In this document: one piece after another, positions 10,849 through 20,278 of the stretch
Layout: each line of letters starts with the position of its first letter
Position numbering within the stretch: the stretch's first letter is position 1
Assembly: GCF_029643425.1 (NCBI RefSeq)
Contig: NZ_CP119106.1
Span: 1,054,001-1,118,000 of the forward strand
Source: Isoptericola sp. AK164
GTDB taxonomy: Bacteria; Actinomycetota; Actinomycetes; Actinomycetales; Cellulomonadaceae
Reading direction: 5' to 3'
DNA length: 64,000 nucleotides
The notes under the pieces: model-generated
The model's input: the letters and a program-made list of their open reading frames with translations, nothing else
Told to the model about the DNA's origin: nothing
The model's database searches: none
Translations under genes and position numbers: made by a program

Positions 10849-12987
10849 ATGGGCCAGCCGACCGAGGGTGACGACCAGGTGCGCGCGTCGCAGAACTCGG
10901 CCTCGTCGCCGGGCGACGCCCCCGCCGCCGGGGACAGCCCGTACGAGCCTGCGGTGCGGGCCTGGGAGGAACCGGACGCCGGCGACGCCTCGCCCGCCGG
11001 GACCGCGGGCTCCCCGTCCGCCGGGACGCCGGACGCGCCCGCGCAGGACGCGCCGGAGGACCCGGACGTCCCCTACGAGCCCAGCGTGCGCGCCTGGGAG
11101 CAGCCCCGTTCCGTGGCCACCGTGCGGGCACCGTCCAGCACGCCCCCCGCCGCCCCGACCGAGGCCATCCCGGCGGTGTCCGCGACGTCCGCCGCCGGCG
11201 CCGGGAGCCCGGCCGGCGAGCAGTCCCCGGCGGTCCCGCCGTCGGACGGTGGCGCGACCCCCCTGGAGGGCCTGCAGGGTGATGGTGCGCCGAGCCGCAC
11301 CCCGAAGGTGCTGCTCGGCGCCCTGGCCGGGGTCGTCGTCCTCGCGGGCCTGTACGTGGGCGCGCAGTGGCTGGTCGCCGACAGCGTGCCGAAGGGCACC
11401 ACCGTGGCGGGTGTCGACATCGGCGGCCTGCCCACGGCCGAGGCCGTGACGGCCCTGGACGAGGGCCTCGGCCCCCGCGCCGCCGAGCCGGTCACCGTCC
11501 GCGCCGGCGAGTCCACGAGCACGATCGACCCGGCCGAGGCGGGGCTGAGCCTCGACTCCGCCGGCACGGTGGAGGACCTGACCGGTTTCACCCTGGACCC
11601 GTCGCGGCTGCTGGAGCACCTCGTCGGCGGCGACGAGGTGCCCCCGGTGGTGGGTGTCGACCGCCCCACGCTGCGGACCGCCGTCGGCGGCGTGGCCCAG
11701 TCGTTGGCGACCGAGCCCGTCGACGGCACGGTCCGGTTCGCCGACGGCGAGGCCGTGGCGACCGAGGCGGCCGCGGGCACGCAGGTCGTCCAGGACGCCG
11801 CCGACGACGCGATCGTCTCCGCCTGGCTGGTGACCGACGGACCCGTCGACCTGCCGACCGAGCCGGTCGAGCCGACGATCGACCAGGCGGACACCGACGC
11901 CGCCCTGGCCGAGGCCGAGGAGGTCGTCTCGGGGCCGGTGACCGTGGAGGTCGACACCCAGAACCCGGAGCTCCCGGCGCGCGTGCTGGCCCGGTCCACG
12001 TCGTTCGTGCCGCAGGACGGCGCTCTGGTGGCGCAGTTCGACGGCGACCGGCTGACGTCCGCGATCGTCGAGCGGACGAACGACCTGCTGCGCGAGCCGA
12101 ACGACGCCCACTTCGAGTTCTCCGGCGGCGAGCCGGTCATCGTCGGCGGGGAGGCGGGCACCACCCTCGACCCCGAGCAGGTCGCCTACGCCGTCGGCGG
12201 CGCCGCGCTGTCTCCCGGACGTGCCACGCAGGTCGAGCTCGTCGAGGAGGACCCGGAGGACACGCGGGCCTCGCTGGAGGAGCTGGGCGTGCAGGAGGTC
12301 GTCTCGGAGTTCTCCACGCCGCTGACCAGCGAACCCGTGCGCACCAGGAACCTCGTGCGCGGCGCCGAGCTGGTCAACGGCACCCTGGTGCGCCCGGACG
12401 AGACGTTCTCCCTCATCGACACGCTCTCGCCCATCGAGGTCTCCAACGGCTACTTCGCCGCCGGCGTGGTGAGCAACGGCGTGCACGTCGACGCCGTCGG
12501 CGGCGGGCTGTCGCAGATGGCCACCACCAGCTACAACGCGGGCTTCTTCGCGGGCTTCGACGACGTCGAGCACCGTCAGCACAGCTACTGGTTCAGCCGC
12601 TACCCGGCGGGGCGCGAGGCCACGATCTACGTCGGCGCGATCGACATGAAGTTCCGCAACGACACCCCGTACGGGGCGCTGCTGCAGAGCTACGTCTCCG
12701 GCGGGCGGCTGCACGTCAAGATCTGGTCGACGGAGTACTACGACGTCGAGACCTCCGACTCCGGCAGGCAGGAGGTCGAGCCGGTCTCCGAGGTCGACAT
12801 GTCCAGCAGCCCCGACTGCGAGCCCTACCCGGGCGGGCAGCCCGGGTTCGCCATCACCGTGTACCGCAAGGTGTACCTCGACGGCGACCTGGTCAAGGAC
12901 GAGTCCGACTTCTGGCGGTACAAGCCGGACGACGCGGTGACCTGCACCCCGCCGGAGCAGGAGAACGACGAGGACGGGGACGACTGA
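10849..12987 (+). CDS. VanW-family cell-envelope protein with PG_binding_4-type region
   Basis: A 712-aa membrane-anchored protein. Residues about 1-145 are acidic and Pro/Ala-rich and contain a duplicated motif, YEPAVRAWEEPD and YEPSVRAWEQPR. One membrane helix follows (VLLGALAGVVVLAGLYVGAQ, about 155-175), placing the rest outside. The middle resembles peptidoglycan-binding domain 4 (GTTVAGVDIGGLPTAEAV). The C-terminal VanW domain includes ETFSLIDTLSPIEVSNGYF, VDAVGGGLSQMATTSYNAGF and RYPAGREATIYVGAID. VanW proteins occur in some glycopeptide-resistance clusters but most, as here, stand alone and have no proven activity. The start was chosen for ACGGAG at 10836-10841. The stop overlaps the next ATG by one base. 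Confidence 0.88.
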   Translation: MGQPTEGDDQVRASQNSASSPGDAPAAGDSPYEPAVRAWEEPDAGDASPAGTAGSPSAGTPDAPAQDAPEDPDVPYEPSVRAWEQPRSVATVRAPSSTPPAAPTEAIPAVSATSAAGAGSPAGEQSPAVPPSDGGATPLEGLQGDGAPSRTPKVLLGALAGVVVLAGLYVGAQWLVADSVPKGTTVAGVDIGGLPTAEAVTALDEGLGPRAAEPVTVRAGESTSTIDPAEAGLSLDSAGTVEDLTGFTLDPSRLLEHLVGGDEVPPVVGVDRPTLRTAVGGVAQSLATEPVDGTVRFADGEAVATEAAAGTQVVQDAADDAIVSAWLVTDGPVDLPTEPVEPTIDQADTDAALAEAEEVVSGPVTVEVDTQNPELPARVLARSTSFVPQDGALVAQFDGDRLTSAIVERTNDLLREPNDAHFEFSGGEPVIVGGEAGTTLDPEQVAYAVGGAALSPGRATQVELVEEDPEDTRASLEELGVQEVVSEFSTPLTSEPVRTRNLVRGAELVNGTLVRPDETFSLIDTLSPIEVSNGYFAAGVVSNGVHVDAVGGGLSQMATTSYNAGFFAGFDDVEHRQHSYWFSRYPAGREATIYVGAIDMKFRNDTPYGALLQSYVSGGRLHVKIWSTEYYDVETSDSGRQEVEPVSEVDMSSSPDCEPYPGGQPGFAITVYRKVYLDGDLVKDESDFWRYKPDDAVTCTPPEQENDEDGDD

Positions 12988-13877
12988 TGCTCGGGCGGAT
13001 CTCCCGCGAGTCGTCGGCGCACGCCGCGCTCGCCGCGCACGACGCCGGCTGGTCCGGCGTGGCCGCGGGGTCGGCGGTGATCTCCGCGGTCCCCGACGAG
13101 TCGACCGAGCTGCTCGACCTCGGCACGATGCCCCAGGCGCTGGCGACGGTGGCCGGCATCGACGACCTGGCCGCCGTCGTGCACCTCGGTCACCCGGAGC
13201 AGCCCTCGCCCGCCCTGGAGCAGGCGCTGCTCGACGGCGACCCGCGGCTGATCGTCACCGCCGCCGCCACCGTGGGGACCCAGTGGGTCTGGGTCGCGCC
13301 GCCGGGCGTGGTCGGCGGACAGGTCGTGGTCGACGAGGCGGGCATGCGCGACTGCGCCGACGTGCTGCGCAGCATGGGCGTCAGCCCGCGCCTCGTGCCG
13401 ACGGCGACGCCCGTGGCCGAGCGCGCGGCCCTGGCGGGGGAGCAGGGCTCGCTCGTGCTGGAGCGCTCCCGGGTGCCGGCCGGGTGGACCGAGGTCCCCG
13501 GCAGCGAGCACCTGGGCGAGCAGCCCCCGGTCTGGTACGGGCTGCTCGAGGCGCGGGGCGCCTGGCCGCAGTTCTCCGCCCCCGCCCAGGTCTGGCTGGC
13601 GTTCGGGCCGAGCGACGACCACCGCGGTTCCCTGCGCCAGACGCTGGGCCTCCTCGCCGACGCGGGGGTGGACCTGCAGCACCTGCGCAGCCACCCCTCG
13701 ACCTACGGTCCGCACGTGTTCTTCAGCTCCTTCCGCTGCCCGGACGTGGCGGTGCTCGACGCCCTGGTCGCCGAGCTGGACGCCCGGTCGGTGTCGCACC
13801 GCACGCTGGCGGTCCTGCCGGGCGACCGGTTCGCGCCCGGACCGGAGGCGCTCACCCCCCGGTGGGTCGGCGCGTGA
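12987..13877 (+). CDS. Degenerate prephenate dehydratase-like protein with C-terminal ACT domain
   Basis: A 296-aa protein coupled by 1-nt and 4-nt overlaps to the VanW gene and to pheA. The C-terminal 80 residues read as an ACT domain of the PheA kind: GSLRQTLGLLADAGVDLQHL, then RSHPSTYGPHVFFSSF, comparable to the 'ESRP' phenylalanine-binding segment. The N-terminal two thirds have a PDT-like periplasmic-binding rhythm but lack the GPEGTF start and the TRF motif found in the neighbouring true PheA. It is therefore probably a non-catalytic paralogue, perhaps a phenylalanine-sensing regulator or partner of PheA (inference). ATG 12987 lies in a TGATG junction. Confidence 0.72.
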   Translation: MLGRISRESSAHAALAAHDAGWSGVAAGSAVISAVPDESTELLDLGTMPQALATVAGIDDLAAVVHLGHPEQPSPALEQALLDGDPRLIVTAAATVGTQWVWVAPPGVVGGQVVVDEAGMRDCADVLRSMGVSPRLVPTATPVAERAALAGEQGSLVLERSRVPAGWTEVPGSEHLGEQPPVWYGLLEARGAWPQFSAPAQVWLAFGPSDDHRGSLRQTLGLLADAGVDLQHLRSHPSTYGPHVFFSSFRCPDVAVLDALVAELDARSVSHRTLAVLPGDRFAPGPEALTPRWVGA

Positions 13878-14806
13878 GGGTCGCCTACCTGGGGCCGGAA
13901 GGCACCTTCACCCACCAGGCCGCCCGCTGGTGGACGGACCGCGCCGACGCGGGGGCCGACGTCGTGCCCTGCGCGGACGTGCCGGCCGTGCACGACGCGG
14001 TGGCCTCGGGGCAGGCCGCCGTCGGTGTGGTGGCGATCGAGAGCTCGGTGGAGGGCTACGTCGTGCCGTCGGTCGACGCCCTCCTGGCCAGCGCGGACGT
14101 GGTCGCCGTGGACGAGGTCGTCCTGGACATCACCTTCGACGCGTTCGTGCGTCCCGGCCACGGCGAGCTCGTCGAGGCGACGGCGCACCCGCACGGCCTG
14201 GCGCAGTGCGCCCGCTTCGTCGCGGCGCGCGGCCTGACGCCCGTGCCCGCCGCGTCGAACGCGGCCGCCTGCCGGGACGTGCGGGACCACCAGGTGGCCT
14301 TGGGGCCGCCCCTGTGCGGCGAGCTGTACGGGCTGGACACCCTTGCGGAGTCCGTGGCGGACTTCGCCGGCGCCCGGACCCGGTTCCTCGTCCTGGACCG
14401 CCGGGACCGTGCCCGCGACCGGCTCGGGGCAGGGCACGACGGCGCGACGTGGCGCACGATGCTGGCGGTCACGCCGACCATCACGGGTCCGGGGGTGCTG
14501 GCCCGCGTCACCGACGCCTTCGCCGTGCGCGGGGTCAACATGTCGAGCCTGGTCACCCGGCCGCTCAAGGCGCGCGAGGGGCAGTACGTGTTCGTCGTGA
14601 CCCTCGACGCCGCCCCGTGGGAGCCGGCCGTGCGCGACCTGTTCGGCGACCTGCTGGCCGCCGGCGACGCGCTGAAGGTGCTCGGCGCCTACCCCGCGGC
14701 GCCGGGGGAGGGCGGTCTCGACGGTGCGCTGGCGGACGAGGCCCCGACGGGGTCGGTGCGCGCCGGCGACCCGGACGAGGTCGTGGACCAGGGGCTGCTG
14801 TGGTGA
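13874..14806 (+). CDS. pheA: Prephenate dehydratase
   Basis: Converts prephenate to phenylpyruvate in phenylalanine synthesis; 310 aa, a monofunctional actinobacterial length. The N-terminus YLGPEGTFTHQAA is diagnostic, ESSVEGYVVPSVD matches the substrate-binding region and the catalytic TRF motif is present in GARTRFLVLD. The C-terminal ACT domain contains GVLARVTDAFAVRGVNMSSL and VTRPLKAREGQYVFVV, with Thr-Arg-Pro where Glu-Ser-Arg-Pro is common. GTG 13874 overlaps the upstream stop in GTGA and the TyrA start overlaps its own stop the same way, so phenylalanine and tyrosine branches are co-translated. Confidence 0.95.
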   Translation: MRVAYLGPEGTFTHQAARWWTDRADAGADVVPCADVPAVHDAVASGQAAVGVVAIESSVEGYVVPSVDALLASADVVAVDEVVLDITFDAFVRPGHGELVEATAHPHGLAQCARFVAARGLTPVPAASNAAACRDVRDHQVALGPPLCGELYGLDTLAESVADFAGARTRFLVLDRRDRARDRLGAGHDGATWRTMLAVTPTITGPGVLARVTDAFAVRGVNMSSLVTRPLKAREGQYVFVVTLDAAPWEPAVRDLFGDLLAAGDALKVLGAYPAAPGEGGLDGALADEAPTGSVRAGDPDEVVDQGLLW

Positions 14807-15813
14807 CCGGGACGCGGACGCCGCCGCACGGCCGGGTCGCCGTCGTCGGGCTGGGCCTGATCGGCGGGTCCCTGGCGCGCCTGCTCGCGGCGCGCGGGGC
14901 GGACGTCGTGGCGACCGACGCCTCCCCGTCCGCGCGTGCGGCGGCCCGGCGGGCCGGACTGGCGGTGACGGACGACGTCGCGGGCTGTGTCGACGCCGCC
15001 GACCTCGTGGTGCTGGCCGTGCCGCTGCGGGCGATGACGACGGTGGCCGAGCACGTGGCCGCGCACGCACCGGCGACGGCGACCGTCACGGACGTCGGCA
15101 GCGTCAAGAGCCCCGTGCGGGCCGCGGTCGCCGCGGCCGGCCTCGCCGCGCGGTACGTCGGCGCGCACCCCATGGCCGGGACCGAGCACAGCGGGTTCGA
15201 CGCCTCCGACGTCGCGCTGCTCGACGGTGTCGTGTGGGCGGTGACGGTGGACGACGCCGTGGCGGTCGACCCGGACCGGGTCGCCACGGTGCTCGCGTGG
15301 GTCACGGGGGTGTGCGCGGGCCGCGCGGTGGTGCTCACGGACGACGTGCACGACGAGGCGGCCGCCCTGGTCAGCCACGTGCCGCACGTCGTGGCGACCC
15401 AGCTCCTCAACGCGGTGGCCGGCGCGCCGGTCGGGCCGGTGGCGCGTCTGCTGGCGGCGGGCAGCTTCCGGGACGGCACGCGGGTCGCTCTGACGGACCC
15501 GGCCCGCACGGAGGCGATGGTGACCGAGAACGCGGCCTGGGTGGCGCCCGCGCTCCGCAAGGTGGTGCGCGACCTCGAGCTCGTGGTGCACCGGCTGGAG
15601 TCGAACGCCTCGGTGCACGACTTCTTCCACGCCGCGGACGACCTGCGCGTCGAGCGTCGTGCCGCAGCCGGTTCCCCGGCCCCTGCGCCGGGGCCGTCCG
15701 AGACGCTGGCCCGGGGCGCGGGGTGGCCCGCTCTGCTCGTGGAGCGGTGCACCGGCGGCGCCGTCGTGACCGGTCTGGACGGGCGGGCGATCCACCTGAC
15801 GCCGTCGCCCTGA
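14803..15813 (+). CDS. tyrA: Prephenate dehydrogenase
   Basis: Oxidises prephenate to 4-hydroxyphenylpyruvate with NAD(P), the tyrosine branch. Length 336 aa. The Rossmann fingerprint [20 protein letters not shown] lies at residues 11-30. The catalytic region has [11 protein letters not shown] and [17 protein letters not shown], with the conserved His residues. GTG 14803 is in a GTGA overlap with pheA. The C-terminal 60 residues are low complexity and no ACT domain follows, so feedback control probably rests on other enzymes. It could act on arogenate instead; sequence alone does not decide. Confidence 0.94.
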   Translation: MTGTRTPPHGRVAVVGLGLIGGSLARLLAARGADVVATDASPSARAAARRAGLAVTDDVAGCVDAADLVVLAVPLRAMTTVAEHVAAHAPATATVTDVGSVKSPVRAAVAAAGLAARYVGAHPMAGTEHSGFDASDVALLDGVVWAVTVDDAVAVDPDRVATVLAWVTGVCAGRAVVLTDDVHDEAAALVSHVPHVVATQLLNAVAGAPVGPVARLLAAGSFRDGTRVALTDPARTEAMVTENAAWVAPALRKVVRDLELVVHRLESNASVHDFFHAADDLRVERRAAAGSPAPAPGPSETLARGAGWPALLVERCTGGAVVTGLDGRAIHLTPSP

Positions 15814-15868
15814 CGTCGTCGGCCCGACGCCGTCGGCCCGACGCCGCCGACCCGGGCCGCGGCGTGGG

Positions 15869-16168
15869 TCAGTCGGACCTGCGGGGCGGTCGGCGCTCGG
15901 GCCGCGGCGGCAGCACCCGCGTGGCCTCGATCTCCTCAGCCTCGATGCGGACCTCGGTCCCCGCACCCGGCGCCGACGGCCGCGCGGGGTCACGGCGGAG
16001 CGTGACGCCCGACGTGTCGGACGTCACCACCAGGCCGATGACGTCCGTGGACCGTTTCCCGCTGCGCCGGGTCTCCTCGGCCGAGAGCCGACGCCGCACG
16101 ACGACCCGGGTCCCGGCCGTCCAGTCTCGCCAGGCGGACGATCCGCCGGCGGCGTGCGAGATTCTCAC
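15869..16168 (-). CDS. Small basic beta-rich protein divergent from fdxA
   Basis: A 99-aa protein reading away from fdxA. Residues 1-80 look like a small beta-barrel ([15 protein letters not shown], then [19 protein letters not shown] and [20 protein letters not shown]). This resembles, from memory, the N-terminal domain of actinobacterial GNAT-type proteins that lie divergent to fdxA; the acetyltransferase part is absent here. GTG 16168 is chosen because a -10 box on the minus strand (16181-16176, TAGTAT) lies 7 nt upstream, suggesting a leaderless mRNA. The basic tail ([11 protein letters not shown]) might bind nucleic acid, which is speculative. It ends convergently with tyrA. Confidence 0.7.
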   Translation of the reverse strand: MRISHAAGGSSAWRDWTAGTRVVVRRRLSAEETRRSGKRSTDVIGLVVTSDTSGVTLRRDPARPSAPGAGTEVRIEAEEIEATRVLPPRPERRPPRRSD

Positions 16169-16175
16169 GTGAGCG

Positions 16176-16185
16176 ATACTAGAGT
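16176..16185. promoter_or_regulatory. Overlapping divergent -10 boxes
   Basis: On the minus strand TAGTAT (16181-16176) is 7 nt from the GTG of the small protein; on the plus strand TAGAGT (16180-16185) can serve fdxA with a leader of about 50 nt. The two hexamers share two bases, so RNA polymerase cannot occupy both at once. Confidence 0.5.
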
Positions 16186-16240
16186 GAGCCCCCGAAAGAC
16201 CGGAGCAGCCGCTCCGCCGATCCCCTGGAAGGGAACTGCA

Positions 16241-16558
16241 GTGACCTACGTGATCGCTCAGCCGTGCGTCGACCTCAAGGACAAGGCGTGCATCGAGGAG
16301 TGTCCCGTGGACTGCATCTACGAGGGGTCGCGCTCGCTGTACATCCACCCGGACGAGTGCGTGGACTGCGGCGCCTGCGAGCCGGTGTGCCCGGTCGAGG
16401 CCATCTACTACGAGGACGACGTCCCCGAGGAGTGGACCGACTACTACCGGGCGAACGTCGAGTTCTTCGACGACATCGGCTCCCCGGGCGGCGCGGCCAA
16501 GATGGGCGTCATCGAGAAGGACGACCCGATGATCGCCGCCCTGCCCCCGCAGGGCTGA
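16241..16558 (+). CDS. fdxA: 7Fe ferredoxin FdxA
   Basis: A 105-aa electron carrier with one [3Fe-4S] and one [4Fe-4S] cluster. Cysteines are at 9, 17, 21 and 25 ([18 protein letters not shown]) and at 40, 43, 46 and 50 ([20 protein letters not shown]), the standard seven-iron pattern. GTG 16241 is supported by GGAAGGGA at 16227-16234. The next gene is dapC, 11 nt downstream, an order shared with fdxC and Rv1178 in M. tuberculosis. FdxA of this type donates electrons to cytochromes P450 and other oxidoreductases. Confidence 0.96.
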   Translation: MTYVIAQPCVDLKDKACIEECPVDCIYEGSRSLYIHPDECVDCGACEPVCPVEAIYYEDDVPEEWTDYYRANVEFFDDIGSPGGAAKMGVIEKDDPMIAALPPQG

Positions 16559-16569
16559 CGCGGGCCCCG

Positions 16570-17715
16570 ATGGGTTTCGCCGACCTGCGCGACCTGCCCT
16601 ACCCCTGGGACACCCTCGGTGACGTCCGTGCGACGGCCGCGGCGCACCCCGGCGGGATGGTGGACCTGTCCGTCGGGACGCCCGTCGACCCCACCCCGCG
16701 GGTCGTCCAGGACGCGCTGACGGCCGCCGCCGACGCTCCGGGCTACCCGACGACGCACGGCACCGCCGCGCTGCGCGAGACGGTCGTGGACTGGTTCGCG
16801 CGGCGCCGCGGCGTGCCGGGTCTCGACCCGGACGGCGTCATGCCGACGGTCGGGTCCAAGGAGCTGGTCGGGCTGCTGCCCTCCCTGCTGCGGCTCGGCC
16901 CCGGCGACGTCGTCGTCCACCCCGAGATCGCGTACCCCACCTACGACGTGGGGGCGCGGCTCGCGGGGGCCACCGCGCTGCCGGCCGACGACGTCGCCAC
17001 CTGGGCCGGGCGCGAGGACGTCCGTCTGGTGTGGGTCAACTCGCCGTCCAACCCCACCGGTGCGGTGGCCGACGTCGAGCACCTGCGCGCCGTGGTGGCC
17101 GCGGCGCGCGAGACCGGCGCCGTCGTCGTGTCCGACGAGTGCTACGCCGAGCTCGCCTGGGACGAGCCGTGGGCCGGCGCGGACGGGGTCGGCCGGGTGC
17201 CGAGCCTGCTCGACCCGCGGGTCACGGACGGCTCGCTCGACGGCCTGCTCGTCGCCTACTCGGTCTCCAAGCAGTCGAACCTCGCCGGGTACCGGGCCGC
17301 CTTCGTCGCCGGGGACCCGCGGCTGGTCGCCGACCTGGTCTCCACCCGCAAGCACCTCGGGATGATCATGCCCGCGCCGGTGCAGGCCGCGCTCCGGGTC
17401 GCCCTGTCCGACGACGCCCACGTGGACGCCCAGCGCGAGCGGTACCGCCGGCGTCGGGACGCCCTGCTGCCGGCGCTGCACCAGGGCGGTTTCGCCGTCG
17501 ACCACTCCGCGGCCGGTCTGTACCTGTGGACGCGTCCGGCCGACGCGGCGGACGCCGCGACGTCGCGGGACCTGGCCCGACGGTTCGCGCGGCTCGGCAT
17601 CCTGGTCGGTCCCGGCGAGTTCTACGGGGCGGCCGGCGCGTCGCACGTGCGCGTGGCGTTGACCGCGTCGGACCAGGCCGTGACCGATGCTGTGGCGCGG
17701 ATCACATCGTCTTGA
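16570..17715 (+). CDS. dapC: N-succinyldiaminopimelate aminotransferase DapC
   Basis: PLP-dependent fold-type I aminotransferase, 381 aa, for the succinylase route of lysine/diaminopimelate synthesis. The N-terminus DLPYPWDTL and the stretch DLSVGTPVDPTPRVVQDAL are typical of actinobacterial DapC. The PLP lysine is Lys234 in SVSKQSNLAGYR; NSPSNPTGAVADVEHL and SDECYAELAWDEPW carry the substrate and cofactor contacts. ATG 16570 follows the fdxA stop by 11 nt; an in-frame extension upstream is a shadow of fdxA. dapD and dapE lie 3-6 kb downstream. Confidence 0.94.
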   Translation: MGFADLRDLPYPWDTLGDVRATAAAHPGGMVDLSVGTPVDPTPRVVQDALTAAADAPGYPTTHGTAALRETVVDWFARRRGVPGLDPDGVMPTVGSKELVGLLPSLLRLGPGDVVVHPEIAYPTYDVGARLAGATALPADDVATWAGREDVRLVWVNSPSNPTGAVADVEHLRAVVAAARETGAVVVSDECYAELAWDEPWAGADGVGRVPSLLDPRVTDGSLDGLLVAYSVSKQSNLAGYRAAFVAGDPRLVADLVSTRKHLGMIMPAPVQAALRVALSDDAHVDAQRERYRRRRDALLPALHQGGFAVDHSAAGLYLWTRPADAADAATSRDLARRFARLGILVGPGEFYGAAGASHVRVALTASDQAVTDAVARITSS

Positions 17716-17886
17716 CGCGACGATTGGAACCGCATGGGATGAGGGGGGTAGTTTGACCTGCAGGCCGAGGCTGCTCTGTGGTGACACCGCCCAGGCGGGC
17801 ACGTCAGGTAGTCCGTGACCATGCCACGAGTTCACGTGCCGGAGCCTCCGACGACGGAGGCCGAGGGCCCGTCAGGGAAGGAAGAC

Positions 17887-19188
<1,302 letters not shown>

Positions 19189-19195
19189 TCAGCCC

Positions 19196-19289
19196 GCGAG
19201 AGGGGGCACGCCCCACGGCGTCGCGTTCACGGTCGCTGCGCGACCTGCACTTCGCGACTGACGACGCCGTGGGGCGTGCCCCCTCTCGC
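19196..19289 (+). repeat. Structured 94-bp element, copy A (3' UTR of gltA)
   Basis: Perfect 28-bp inverted repeat (19196-19223 with 19262-19289) enclosing 38 nt. The loop holds an inner hairpin GGTCG-CTGCG-CGACC (19231-19245). A second copy with the same dimensions lies at 42217-42310. The two loops agree at 31 of 38 positions when copy B is read on the minus strand. The 28-bp arms differ at nine positions and every change is compensated. The inner hairpin also differs by a compensated pair, T19233-A19243 here and G-C there. It lies between convergent genes; in the gltA mRNA it would fold directly behind the stop codon. Confidence 0.85.
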
Positions 19290-19361
19290 CTGCGCGACCG
19301 GCGCGTGACCTGCACTTCGCGACTGACGACGCCGTGGGGCGTGCCCCCTCTCGCCTGCGCG
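19242..19361 (+). repeat. 55-bp direct duplication of the 3' half of element A
   Basis: Bases 19242-19296 are repeated identically at 19307-19361, separated by 10 nt. Each copy contains the distal loop half, the 3' arm of the 28-bp stem and a short flank. The left arm could therefore pair with either right arm (19262-19289 or 19327-19354), giving two alternative folds. Confidence 0.9.
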
Positions 19362-19384
19362 GGTTAAGCGGTAGCCGGAGGGGG

Positions 19385-20278
19385 TCAGGCGGTGGGTTCG
19401 ACGACCCGGACGCGGACGACACCGTCGCGCAGGCCGTTCTCGTCGGGGCCGAGGGCCGTCCAGGCGGCGGACTCGCGGGTCCAGACCCGGCCGTCGGCCC
19501 GGACCTCGACGGCTCCGGTGGCCTCCGCCGTCGCGACCGCCCAGTGGGCCACCGCCCAGGTCGACCGGGTCGTGTCGTCGTAGCGCAGTGCCGTCGCGTC
19601 GATCCTCGTCGTCGCGCCGTCGCCGCGGACCGTCCGGCCGTCGAGCCCGAGGTCGCGGTCGATCCGCTCGGCCACGGCGACGTGCGAGGCCTGCGGGTCC
19701 GCCGGCGGCACGTCGCAGGTGACCGAGCCGGGGGAGTGGCCCGTCAACGACGACGCCCAGGCCCGCGCGCGGGTCTCGTGCTGGGCGTACGCGTCGGGGA
19801 AGGCCGACCGCTGCACCGCCTGCGCGGCGACGGTGACCTCGGCGTCCTGCCAGCCCTCGACCTCGACGAGACCGTCGTAGAAGGCGTTGGTGGAGTACAC
19901 CGGGTCCATGACCTGCTCCGGGGTGCCCCAGCCCTGCGAGGGTCGCTGCTGGAACAGGCCCAGCGAGTCCCGGTCGCCGTAGTCGATGTTGACCAGCCGG
20001 GACTCCTGCAGCGCCGTGGCCACCCCGATGGTCGCCGCCCGCGCGGGCAGGCCCCGACGGATCGTCGAGCCGACGATCAGGGCGGAGTTCTCCGCCTGCT
20101 CGGTCGTGAGCGGCCAGTCCGTGCCGTCGAGACGGGCGGTGCACCGCTCGGCGGCACGGGGACCGTCGTCGCGGGCCCACAGCAGGAGCAGCACCCCGAG
20201 GACGGCCGCGAGGCCGACGGTGAGCACCGCTCCGACGGCGCCGGCCGATCGCGCGGCCGAGCGCCGTCGTGCGGCCAT
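19385..20278 (-). CDS. Membrane-anchored lysozyme-like (transglycosylase-type) protein
   Basis: A 297-aa protein with one N-terminal helix (AGAVGAVLTVGLAAVLGVLL, about 12-31) and an extracellular body. Residues about 60-150 resemble a goose-type lysozyme/transglycosylase fold of actinobacteria: ATIGVATALQESRLVNIDYG, then DRDSLGLFQQRPSQGWGTPE and VMDPVYSTNAFYDGLVE. The Glu of ALQES would be the candidate catalytic acid. The C-terminal part (about 210-297) is unrecognised. Its ATG overlaps the dapD stop by one base (TGATG), so it is co-translated with a precursor enzyme of peptidoglycan DAP, consistent with a role at the cell wall. Enzymatic activity is inferred, not shown. Confidence 0.75.
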   Translation of the reverse strand: MAARRRSAARSAGAVGAVLTVGLAAVLGVLLLLWARDDGPRAAERCTARLDGTDWPLTTEQAENSALIVGSTIRRGLPARAATIGVATALQESRLVNIDYGDRDSLGLFQQRPSQGWGTPEQVMDPVYSTNAFYDGLVEVEGWQDAEVTVAAQAVQRSAFPDAYAQHETRARAWASSLTGHSPGSVTCDVPPADPQASHVAVAERIDRDLGLDGRTVRGDGATTRIDATALRYDDTTRSTWAVAHWAVATAEATGAVEVRADGRVWTRESAAWTALGPDENGLRDGVVRVRVVEPTA

